From contig CANPXG010000008.1 of assembly GCA_947585795.1 (NCBI GenBank), positions 1 to 56,798 on the forward strand: a stretch of 56,798 nucleotides of DNA, given 5' to 3'. Of this stretch, positions 18,366-26,073 are shown piece after piece. Position 1 is the stretch's first letter, and each line of letters starts with the position of its first letter. The stretch comes from an uncultured Clostridia bacterium (lineage in GTDB: Bacteria > Bacillota > Clostridia > UBA1381). The notes under the pieces are model-generated. The model was not told where the DNA came from. It was given only the letters and a program-made list of their open reading frames with translations, and ran no database searches. A program made the position numbers and the translations under genes.

Positions 18366-19534
18366 TGCTTTGGAAATGCTTTAAAATGGCTATAAACAGC
18401 GTCATCAGTAACAAAATGCGCTCACTGCTTACGATGCTCGGTATAATCATAGGAATAACGGCGGTAATATCGCTCGTAAGCCTTATGTCGGGACTTACGT
18501 CGGAGGTTACGGACGCTTTCGAGGAGGTCGGAATAGAAGCTATTTCGGTGGCTGTGACCGACAGGGCGGACACGATAGAATTGCCCGTGGAGCACGTTGA
18601 CGAGCTTGCGCAAAAGTACCCCGACATTATACAGGGTTATTCGCCGAGCGTGACTATGCCGGCATATATAAAGGACGGGACGGAGTCCGTAATGTCGTCC
18701 GCAACGGGAGTCAACGAGCAGTACATAGACCTTTACGGCTACAAGATAGAATACGGCAGAGGTATTACGTATATAGACGTGGAGCGTATGCAGAAGGTGT
18801 GCGTCATAGGCACATACATCGCGAAGGAGTTTTTTGACGGTGACGCGCTCGGTAAGACGCTGCAAATCACGGGAACGCCGTACAAGGTCGTCGGAATAAT
18901 CGAAGAGCGCAGCGACTCGGAAAAGGATTCGGACGACGACTGTATCTACGTGCCGTACACCGTCGCGGCGCACACGGTACATTCAAGTAAAATAAGCAGG
19001 TACATAGTGTACGCGACGAATCAGGAAACGGTCGAAGCCGCGGAAACGCTTATAGAGCAGCTTTGCGACAAGGATATAGGCGATGACGATTATTACACGG
19101 TAATAGCGATGAAGGCGATAGCGGAGTCGCTTACGAGTATTCTCGACAGTATGGGAGCCGTGCTTATCGCGATAGCCGCGATCTCGCTCGTCGTCGCGGG
19201 TATAGGAATTATGAATATAATGCTCGTTTCCGTGACGGAGAGGACGAGGGAGATAGGTATAAGAAAGTCGCTCGGAGCGAAGCAGCGCGACATTCTCTCG
19301 CAGTTCATCATGGAGGCGGGAATGCTGAGCTGTATAGGCGGAGTGATAGGTATCGCGTTCGGATCGCTTTTGGCGGTCGGGGCGGGTAAGCTGCTCGATA
19401 TGAACGTGCTGCCGACGCCCGCCTCGATAATCGTATCTTTCACGGTGTCGGCGGCGATAGGCGTGTTCTTCGGGTTTATGCCGGCGAAAAAGGCGGCGGA
19501 GCTTAACCCGATAGACGCGCTCAGATATGATTGA
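18362..19534 (+). CDS. MacB-type ABC transporter permease
   Basis: A 390-residue permease of the MacB fold. One N-terminal membrane helix follows the cytoplasmic start NKMRSLLTMLGIIIGITAV. A periplasmic-type core covers about residues 45-260, and three C-terminal helices follow (~265-385). The last region contains MLVSVTERTREIGIRKSLGA, the diagnostic cytoplasmic loop motif, and FGFMPAKKAAELNPIDALRY at the end. With the adaptor and ATPase it forms a complete Gram-positive MacAB-like export unit. The substrate (peptide, toxin or envelope stressor) cannot be told from sequence. Confidence 0.95.
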   Translation: MMLWKCFKMAINSVISNKMRSLLTMLGIIIGITAVISLVSLMSGLTSEVTDAFEEVGIEAISVAVTDRADTIELPVEHVDELAQKYPDIIQGYSPSVTMPAYIKDGTESVMSSATGVNEQYIDLYGYKIEYGRGITYIDVERMQKVCVIGTYIAKEFFDGDALGKTLQITGTPYKVVGIIEERSDSEKDSDDDCIYVPYTVAAHTVHSSKISRYIVYATNQETVEAAETLIEQLCDKDIGDDDYYTVIAMKAIAESLTSILDSMGAVLIAIAAISLVVAGIGIMNIMLVSVTERTREIGIRKSLGAKQRDILSQFIMEAGMLSCIGGVIGIAFGSLLAVGAGKLLDMNVLPTPASIIVSFTVSAAIGVFFGFMPAKKAAELNPIDALRYD

Positions 19535-19549
19535 TAACGGAGGATTGTT

Positions 19550-22057
19550 ATGAAAAAGATTGCAGTATTAATGCTTTTCGCGCTGATTTGCGTCATGCCG
19601 CACGCGGTGAGCGCCGAGTGGAGCGAGGAGGACGGGATCGTATCGCTGCTTAACGAGCTCGAAATCATGCAGGGTGACGAAAACGGCGATATGGGACTTG
19701 ACCGTCTTGTTTCACGCGCGGAGTTCGCGAAAATCGCGGTCGCCGCGTCGAGCGAAAAGGATACCGTGGCGATAGGACTTCAGATGTCGCCGTACCGCGA
19801 CGTGCCTTACACGCGCTGGTACGCGCCTTACGTGAAGGCGGCGATGTCGGCGGGGTACGTTCAGGGCTACCTTGACGGCACGTACCGTCCCGACAATACG
19901 GTGACGTATGAGGAGGCGCTTTCGATAATGCTGCGCGTTTTGGGATATAACGACAGCGCGTTCGGCGCGGCGTACCCGTACGGACAGGTGGCGAAGGCGC
20001 AGGCGCTTGACCTCACCGACGGGGTGGACGGTGAGATAGGTACGGAAATGACGAGGCGGCAGGTGATGCGCCTTGTGTATAATACGCTTTTGGCGGACGT
20101 TACCGTATCGACAAGCTCACAGACGACAACGAGCACCGGTAATTCTTCACAGCCGAGCTCAAATACTCAGAGAACGTCGCAAAGCATGACGACAGTCGGT
20201 ACCTCAAGCTACTCGGGTTCGCTTTTGGGAACGCATAACTGCAGCGTTTCGGAGGACGCGGACGTGATCGCGGGGTACGCGCAGGATAATTCCCTGGGTT
20301 TGGATAAGGTGTTCACTTCGGTGGGAACTTACACAAAGGGAGATCATTTCAGCGACGAGTGCGTCGGTATGACGGGAAACGTGTTTGTCAAAAATTCGCG
20401 CGATATTGTCGCGTTCGTTCCCGATACAGCGTATGAAAATAACGATTACGAAACGTATTTTGTGTACTCGATGCTCCCGAACGCCGTGGTGGGTTACAGA
20501 AACGGTAATTTTGAAACGATAGATATACCCGACAGCGCGACGGTGTATGAAAATCAAAGTCCGACGGTGTATTCGCTCGTGAAAGGTAATATGGAAATGG
20601 GCGACACGATGTACGTAAAGCGTACAAGCGGCGGTTCGATCGATTATATAACGTATGAGTCGAGCGCTATGGAGGGACCTGTCAGAGTTAAGAGCAGGGG
20701 ACAGGTGCCGAGCTTCCCGTCGGACGCGGACACAACGGTCATGCGCGGCGGCGTGAAGGCGAGTATGGCGGATCTTCAGGTGGACGATATTGCGTACTAC
20801 AGCCCGAATTTGAATATGGTGCTCGCGTATACGGATAAGGTTACGGGCGTGTACGAAAACGCGGCTCCGACAAAGGACGCGCCCGCGTCGGTAACGGTTT
20901 CGGGTGCGGAGTATACGGTTGAGAGCGTGGAGGCGTTTAACGATCTTTCGTCGAACGGTAAGTATAATTACGGCGATACGGTGACGCTGCTGCTCGGCAG
21001 GGACCGCGCGGTCGCGGGCGTAAGCGGCGGCAGCGGAAGTAATGCCGTTGCGACTTCGACGGGCGCGACGGGCGGATTTGTGACGGAAACGGGAAGAAAG
21101 GATTTTAAAAATCCCGATAATACGGTGTATACGAGTTATTACGCCAAGGTGGTAACGTCGGACGGAATTTTGAACGAGTATGAAACGGCGAGCGATTATT
21201 CGTCGTTCGTGTGCTCCGCCGTAAGGATAAGCTTTAAGAACGGTAAAGCGTCGCTTAAGCGTGAAAAGAGCAGCGGCGGCGTGTACGGTAAGGTGAACGC
21301 GAAAGCGGGAACGATCGGTGACGATACTCTCGCGGACGATGTGAAAATACTTGATACGGCGGGGATGGAGAGAGATGACATACCGGCGTATAAGAAGATA
21401 TATCCTCAGCGTTTAGATAAAGTAACAATCAATCCTTCAAGTGTAATATACAGTTCTAAAAACAGCAGCGGAGAAATTGACGAATTAATACTTAGAAATG
21501 TGACGGGTGATATGTACACATATGGAGTTGCTATAAAATCCGAAGAGAACACAAGCGTTACGGTAACTCAAACAAACGAAACCGAAGTTGTCACGGATGA
21601 CGAAGGCAATCCCGTATATGAGCCGGGCGTGGTTAAGAACGCTGACGGCAATTTGTCTGTCGGACTTGTTCCGAAAACAACAAATAAAACAATGAGCACG
21701 GTAAATACAACGAATACATTAACTATCGAAGTCGGTGACGAAACGTATAGCTACGGAGCCAATATTGCCGCGCAAAGGGGACCGTGTAGAATAAAAGCAT
21801 CGGGACTTTACGTAGATGATTTTATGGCGCTGCACGCGTATTCCGGTTCTATATCGCAGCTGACGCGGACGGAGGCGGTCATAGGTCAGCAGAGGTATCT
21901 TTTAAGCGACAAGGTCGCTGTATACTACAAGGCGCTGTCGATGCCGTACATGAAAATCACTCTTGATGACGCGATAAATGGGGATTACAGGCTTACCGCG
22001 TACTACGATAAGGCGGAATCGTCGGGAGGACGGATACGCATAATAATAGCCGAGTGA
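19550..22057 (+). CDS. Secreted S-layer-homology (SLH) protein with Thr/Ser linker and mosaic C-terminal part
   Basis: An 835-residue secreted protein. The signal peptide is MKKIAVLMLFALICVMPHAVSA. SLH-like repeats follow at about 28-175 (YRDVPYTRWYAPYVKAAM, GYLDGTYRPDNTVTYEEAL), then a Ser/Thr/Gln-rich linker (~185-225) and a long beta-rich region without a recognised domain. SLH repeats normally bind pyruvylated wall polymer, so it should sit on the cell wall. It ends the MacAB-like operon (15 bp gap, GGAGG site), so it may be a cargo or a surface partner. Bases ~21405-21830 are AT-richer than the flanks. Confidence 0.85.
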   Translation: MKKIAVLMLFALICVMPHAVSAEWSEEDGIVSLLNELEIMQGDENGDMGLDRLVSRAEFAKIAVAASSEKDTVAIGLQMSPYRDVPYTRWYAPYVKAAMSAGYVQGYLDGTYRPDNTVTYEEALSIMLRVLGYNDSAFGAAYPYGQVAKAQALDLTDGVDGEIGTEMTRRQVMRLVYNTLLADVTVSTSSQTTTSTGNSSQPSSNTQRTSQSMTTVGTSSYSGSLLGTHNCSVSEDADVIAGYAQDNSLGLDKVFTSVGTYTKGDHFSDECVGMTGNVFVKNSRDIVAFVPDTAYENNDYETYFVYSMLPNAVVGYRNGNFETIDIPDSATVYENQSPTVYSLVKGNMEMGDTMYVKRTSGGSIDYITYESSAMEGPVRVKSRGQVPSFPSDADTTVMRGGVKASMADLQVDDIAYYSPNLNMVLAYTDKVTGVYENAAPTKDAPASVTVSGAEYTVESVEAFNDLSSNGKYNYGDTVTLLLGRDRAVAGVSGGSGSNAVATSTGATGGFVTETGRKDFKNPDNTVYTSYYAKVVTSDGILNEYETASDYSSFVCSAVRISFKNGKASLKREKSSGGVYGKVNAKAGTIGDDTLADDVKILDTAGMERDDIPAYKKIYPQRLDKVTINPSSVIYSSKNSSGEIDELILRNVTGDMYTYGVAIKSEENTSVTVTQTNETEVVTDDEGNPVYEPGVVKNADGNLSVGLVPKTTNKTMSTVNTTNTLTIEVGDETYSYGANIAAQRGPCRIKASGLYVDDFMALHAYSGSISQLTRTEAVIGQQRYLLSDKVAVYYKALSMPYMKITLDDAINGDYRLTAYYDKAESSGGRIRIIIAE

Positions 22058-22117
22058 TGTTGGCTTTGGGAAAAAGTAAAGTAAGATACAAGTTATTTAA
22101 CAGGGGGGTTAAATATC

Positions 22118-22711
22118 ATGAATGTATGCCGTTATTTTCTATGCTTCGCGGTATTCAGCTTCATAGGCTGGGCGTATGAAACGGTGTATTACAGTGTACA
22201 GCACAAAAAGTGGGTGAACAGCGGATTTTTGAGCACGTGCTTCTGCCCGATATACGGAATAGGCGCTATGCTCGATTTGCTGCTGCTCGGTTCCGTTAAA
22301 AACACGTTCGCTCTTTTTGCCGCGGGAATGGTCGTTACCGGTTCTTTGGAGTATTTTGTTTCGTGGATGCTGGAGCGCCTTTTCGGAAGGCGCTGGTGGG
22401 ACTATACCGACTGGCCCCTCAACATAAACGGAAGGGTATGTATACTGAGCGCCGCGATGTTCGGTATAGGAACGGTAGCGCTGATTAAATTTATCGCGCC
22501 GTTTACGTTCGGGATGATAAACCGAATAGACAATAACGCGTGCGTCGCGCTGACGGTCGTCATAGCCGCCGTTATGATAATAGACGCGGCGCGTTCCGCA
22601 AGACATACCGACGCGGCGAAGCTTTGGTACGTCGAAAAACAGCCGACGCTGTTTCGTGAGATCGAGCACAGCGCCGTGGTAGAAAAAATCAAACATGTTC
22701 TTAAAAAATAA
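22118..22711 (+). CDS. CmpB-type putative ABC-transporter membrane protein (short paralog)
   Basis: A 197-residue integral membrane protein with about five helices. The N-terminal signature FSFIGWAYETVYYSVQHKKW and SGFLSTCFCPIYGIGAM, together with RRWWDYTDWPLNINGRVC, marks the family annotated as putative ABC-transporter type IV (CmpB). No ATPase is linked and the function is unknown. A second member is at 36959-37801. The ATG follows an AGGGGGGTT site. The gene lies 60 bp after the SLH gene. Confidence 0.85.
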   Translation: MNVCRYFLCFAVFSFIGWAYETVYYSVQHKKWVNSGFLSTCFCPIYGIGAMLDLLLLGSVKNTFALFAAGMVVTGSLEYFVSWMLERLFGRRWWDYTDWPLNINGRVCILSAAMFGIGTVALIKFIAPFTFGMINRIDNNACVALTVVIAAVMIIDAARSARHTDAAKLWYVEKQPTLFREIEHSAVVEKIKHVLKK

Positions 22712-22737
22712 AAAGCGCCCATGAGGCGCTTTTTTAT
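22712..22737. terminator. Bidirectional terminator between the CmpB-like gene and the recombinase gene
   Basis: AAAAAGCGCC-CATGA-GGCGCTTTTTT lies between convergent genes, with A and T runs on both sides. Confidence 0.85.
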
Positions 22738-23780
22738 CTGTTTCCTTTTATGTCGAAGCCGCGCATGAGCTCTTTGCGTTTTTCCACCGCGTACTGGGTG
22801 TAGTACTTATGCGTGACCTCTATGTTTTTATGTCCCATAAGCTCCGCTACCATTTTTATATCGACTCCGTCGGCTATGAGGTTGCAGGCGAACGTGCGCC
22901 GAAGCGCGTGCGGACGGGTTTTGTCGGGATCGGTTATACCCGCCGCGGCGCAGTATTTTTTTAAAAGCTTCTCCACGCCCTGCGCCGTCATGCGCTTGCC
23001 AAGACGGCTCAAAAACAGCGCGTCATCCTTCGCGTCTTCTATTTCCGAGCGTTCGAGCATATACGTAAGCAGCTCGTTTTCTACCTGTACCGGCATAAAT
23101 ATTTCCTGCTCGTCGCCGCCCTTGCGCGTCACGACGAACGAGGATGTTTCAAAGCTCACGTCGCGCATGTCGAGGTTCACAAGCTCGCTCACGCGGCAGC
23201 CGGTGCCGAGATACGCCGTAAAAAGAGCTATGTCGCGCGTTTTTCGCTTTTTGTACTCGGTGAGGTCGCGTCCGGTAAAGTAATTTTCGCCGTTATACAA
23301 TACGTCGAGGAGGCGTACCGTTTCCTGAGTCGTTAATGGGCGCTTCATCTTTTGATGCAGCTTTTTGAAATCCACCTTGTCGGTCACGTTCTGTGAAATG
23401 AGGTCGTTTTTGTAAAGGTACGAGAACAGTCCGCGCACGCCCGACAGCTTTCTGTTTATGCCGTATGGACTGTTGTGCCACACGCGCTTTATATGTTTGC
23501 CGTCTATCGTCACAGTTTCGGTTTCGTATTCCTTTAGGTACGCCGTAAATCCGTTGAGGTCGCGAAGCGTCACCTTGTCCATGTGTGCGACGGTAAAGTC
23601 CTCGGTGTTTTCCACGTCGCGGAACTTAAATTTTTGCAAGTATTCCAAAAATATTTTTATGTCTATGCTGTAGCCGATCTGCGTGTTTATGCTCTCGCCG
23701 TTGTACGCTATCTCTATGTAGTCGAACACAAAGTCCGGCAGATTTGAAAGAAAATTCATCAGCTTTGTACGCTTGCTCAC
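22734..23780 (-). CDS. Xer-like tyrosine recombinase
   Basis: A 348-residue recombinase. The N-terminal SAM-like core-binding domain (~20-155) precedes the catalytic domain. That domain has Arg I in LGTGCRVSELVNL, the Lys of the beta hairpin in VVTRKGGDE, HALRRTFACNLI (His-x-x-Arg), GHKN and the nucleophile Tyr in VTHKYYTQYA. All catalytic positions are present. No excisionase, phage or conjugation genes flank it, so a chromosomal Xer-type resolvase is more likely than a phage integrase. The start is GTG 23780 behind GGAGGTGG. A slightly long N-terminal region distinguishes it from XerC/XerD (~300). Confidence 0.88.
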   Translation of the reverse strand: MSKRTKLMNFLSNLPDFVFDYIEIAYNGESINTQIGYSIDIKIFLEYLQKFKFRDVENTEDFTVAHMDKVTLRDLNGFTAYLKEYETETVTIDGKHIKRVWHNSPYGINRKLSGVRGLFSYLYKNDLISQNVTDKVDFKKLHQKMKRPLTTQETVRLLDVLYNGENYFTGRDLTEYKKRKTRDIALFTAYLGTGCRVSELVNLDMRDVSFETSSFVVTRKGGDEQEIFMPVQVENELLTYMLERSEIEDAKDDALFLSRLGKRMTAQGVEKLLKKYCAAAGITDPDKTRPHALRRTFACNLIADGVDIKMVAELMGHKNIEVTHKYYTQYAVEKRKELMRGFDIKGNR

Positions 23781-23810
23781 AGCGCGCCACCTCCGTTCTC
23801 CGTAAAATTA

Positions 23811-23839
23811 ATTATATACCGTAAAGTGTTTTAAAGCAA
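23811..23839 (-). promoter_or_regulatory. Promoter for the tyrosine recombinase
   Basis: Minus strand: TTGCTT, 17-bp spacer, TATAAT. Confidence 0.65.
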
Positions 23840-23879
23840 GAACAAATAAAAAAATTTTAAAAAACATGATTTTTACGTA

Positions 23880-23908
23880 TGGACTATTTTGGAATTTTAT
23901 AGTACAAT
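23880..23908 (+). promoter_or_regulatory. Probable promoter for the Asp23-FakA-RecG operon
   Basis: TGGACT, 17-bp spacer, TACAAT, 42 nt before the ATG at 23951. The -35 box is weak. Confidence 0.5.
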
Positions 23909-23950
23909 GTAGGTAATAAAACATTCCAAAGGAGAGGAAGGGATATAACC

Positions 23951-24304
23951 ATGGTACTGAAAACAAGCAGCGAGCTGGGCGAGGTTTCGATCTCCAACAG
24001 CGTCATATCGGAAATCGCCGGCGCTGTCGCGACAAAGTGCTACGGCGTTGTCGGCATGGCTTCGAGAAACAAAAAGGACGGTATAGTAAATCTTCTGAAA
24101 TCGGACAGTATGTCAAGAGGAATAAGCGTATCGGTGGAGGACGAGGGAGTCGTCGTTGAGATCCATCTCATCGTCGAGTACGGCATAAATATTAACACGG
24201 TATGCAAAAGTATTGTAAACCGCGTAAGATACACCATCGAAAACGCGGTCGGCATAAAGGTCAACAGAGTAAATGTCAAGGTGGAAGGCGTAAGAGTGGA
24301 CTGA
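23951..24304 (+). CDS. Asp23/Gls24-family envelope stress protein (YloU type)
   Basis: A 117-residue Asp23-domain protein. It shows SNSVISEIAGAVATKCYGVVGMA near the N terminus and VEIHLIVEYGININTVCKSI, both typical. The family is associated with the membrane and linked to envelope stress and, in this operon context, to FakA. It has no membrane segment of its own. The order Asp23, DAK2 protein, RecG is conserved across Firmicutes. The ATG follows GGAGAGGAAGGGATATAACC. The next gene starts 7 bp after the stop. Confidence 0.93.
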   Translation: MVLKTSSELGEVSISNSVISEIAGAVATKCYGVVGMASRNKKDGIVNLLKSDSMSRGISVSVEDEGVVVEIHLIVEYGININTVCKSIVNRVRYTIENAVGIKVNRVNVKVEGVRVD

Positions 24305-24311
24305 CGGAGGG

Positions 24312-26066
24312 GTGATTAAAATTAAGACCTTAAACGGAAACGCGTTCGCGAGCATGATCGTAAGCGGCGCGAATAATTTATATAATAACAGGAAAACCGT
24401 GGATGATCTCAACGTGTTCCCCGTGCCCGACGGCGACACGGGTACAAATATGTCGCTGACTACCTCGGCTGTCGCGGCGGAGCTTCTGAAAAACGACTCG
24501 CTCACGGTAACGAAAGCGGCGGATGCCGCGTCTTTCGCGGCGCTTCGCGGTGCGCGCGGTAATTCGGGAGTGATCTTGTCACAGATTTTCAGAGGTATGG
24601 CGAAAAGCCTTAAGGGCGTGACGGAATGTGAGGCTTCAGCGCTTGCGGACGCGCTCAAGGCGGGCAGTGACGCGGCGTACAAGGCGGTAATGAAACCGAC
24701 GGAGGGTACGATACTCACGGTGTCGAGAGAGGCTTCGGCGGGCGCGCAGAGCGCCGCGAAGGCGGGCGGCGACGTTGTCGCGGTCATTGAGGCGGCGTAT
24801 GAACGCGGTGAAAAGGCGCTCGCGAAAACGACGCAGATGCTTCCCGCGCTGCAGCAGGCGGGGGTGGTCGACGCGGGCGGACAAGGATGGATATTCGTGC
24901 TTTGGGGTATACTTGACTACCTTAAAAGCGGCTCCGTCACAGAGCGTGAGAACGCGGGTGAAGCGGCGGAGGAAACAAAGAGCGCACCGACACAGACGGC
25001 TGTGAGCACGGAGGATATAAAGTTCCGTTACTGTACGGAATTTATAGTCGAGAAAAAGTCAAAGGGACTTTCGGTCGACGCGTTCCGTAAAGCCATATCG
25101 CCGAAGGGCGACTGTATGCTCGTGATAGACGACGAGGATATAGTAAAGGTGCATATACACACGAACCACCCCGGCTTTGTGCTTGAGGAGGCGATAAAGC
25201 TTGGTGAGATGATAAACCTCAAGATAGACAACATGAAGCATCAGCATAAGTCCATAATAGAGGGCAGTAAGGACGCGCCGAAAAAAGCGGCGGCGGTGAG
25301 CGTGAAGGGTAAGGCGGAGAAGCCGAATAAGACGCAAAAGCCCAAGAGTGAGCCGAAGGAGAAGGCGCAGACCGCGAAGCCTAAGGAGCCGGCACCGATG
25401 AAGGAGTTCGGGTTCGCGGCGGTATGTATGGGTAAGGGGCTCGCGTCCATACTCAAGGACCTCGGCGTTGACAAGGTGATCGAGGGCGGTCAGACGATGA
25501 ACCCGAGCACGGAGGATATTTTAAAGGCGGTAAAGCGCGTGAAGGCAAAGACGGTATACGTGTTCCCGAATAATAAGAACATAATCATGGCGGCGCGTCA
25601 GGCGGCGGAGCTTACGGACGACAGAAATGTTATAGTAATCGAAAGTAAAAGTTATCCGCAGTGCGTCAGCGCGATGATGAGCTTCGATCCGCAAAAGAGT
25701 GCGGAGGAGAATGCGAGTAAGATGAACCGTGCGATAAAGGAGGTAACGTCGGCGCAGCTTACATACGCGGTGCGCGATACCGAGATCGACGGCAGGAAAA
25801 TCGCGAAGAACGATATTCTCGGTATGATAGAGGACAATATAGAGGTCGTCGGTAAGGATACGGACGACACGCTCAACAAGGTAATATCGCATATGGTCGA
25901 TGAGGACACGGAGTACATAACCGTGTACTGCGGCAAGGACATAAAAAAGGCTCAGGCAGACCGTATGCAGAAGGCGCTTGAAGCCAAGTATGAAAAAGAC
26001 GAGATAGAGGTATCCTTTAAAAGAGGCAGTCAGCCTTTGTATTACTACATCGTGGCGGTAGAATAG
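24312..26066 (+). CDS. fakA: Fatty acid kinase catalytic subunit-like DAK2/DegV-domain protein (FakA/YloV)
   Basis: A 584-residue protein. The N-terminal DAK2 ATP-binding domain contains DDLNVFPVPDGDTGTNM with the metal-binding Asp cluster, GARGNSGVILSQIFRG, and DAGGQGW. The central FakA region has KFRYCTEFIVE and GDCMLVIDDEDIVKVHIHT. A Lys/Pro/Ala-rich linker (~315-365) precedes the C-terminal domain. FakA phosphorylates fatty acids bound to FakB; no fakB is in the window. The start is unclear. GTG 24312 is used here, but GGAGG ends one base before it. ATT at 24315 fits the spacing and the family N terminus slightly better. Confidence 0.92.
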   Translation: MIKIKTLNGNAFASMIVSGANNLYNNRKTVDDLNVFPVPDGDTGTNMSLTTSAVAAELLKNDSLTVTKAADAASFAALRGARGNSGVILSQIFRGMAKSLKGVTECEASALADALKAGSDAAYKAVMKPTEGTILTVSREASAGAQSAAKAGGDVVAVIEAAYERGEKALAKTTQMLPALQQAGVVDAGGQGWIFVLWGILDYLKSGSVTERENAGEAAEETKSAPTQTAVSTEDIKFRYCTEFIVEKKSKGLSVDAFRKAISPKGDCMLVIDDEDIVKVHIHTNHPGFVLEEAIKLGEMINLKIDNMKHQHKSIIEGSKDAPKKAAAVSVKGKAEKPNKTQKPKSEPKEKAQTAKPKEPAPMKEFGFAAVCMGKGLASILKDLGVDKVIEGGQTMNPSTEDILKAVKRVKAKTVYVFPNNKNIIMAARQAAELTDDRNVIVIESKSYPQCVSAMMSFDPQKSAEENASKMNRAIKEVTSAQLTYAVRDTEIDGRKIAKNDILGMIEDNIEVVGKDTDDTLNKVISHMVDEDTEYITVYCGKDIKKAQADRMQKALEAKYEKDEIEVSFKRGSQPLYYYIVAVE

Positions 26067-26073
26067 GAGTATA

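Noticed and set aside
22734-23780. Tyrosine recombinase as mark of a prophage or integrative element
   Set aside because: There are no phage, excisionase, relaxase or att-like repeats nearby and the neighbours are ordinary genes.
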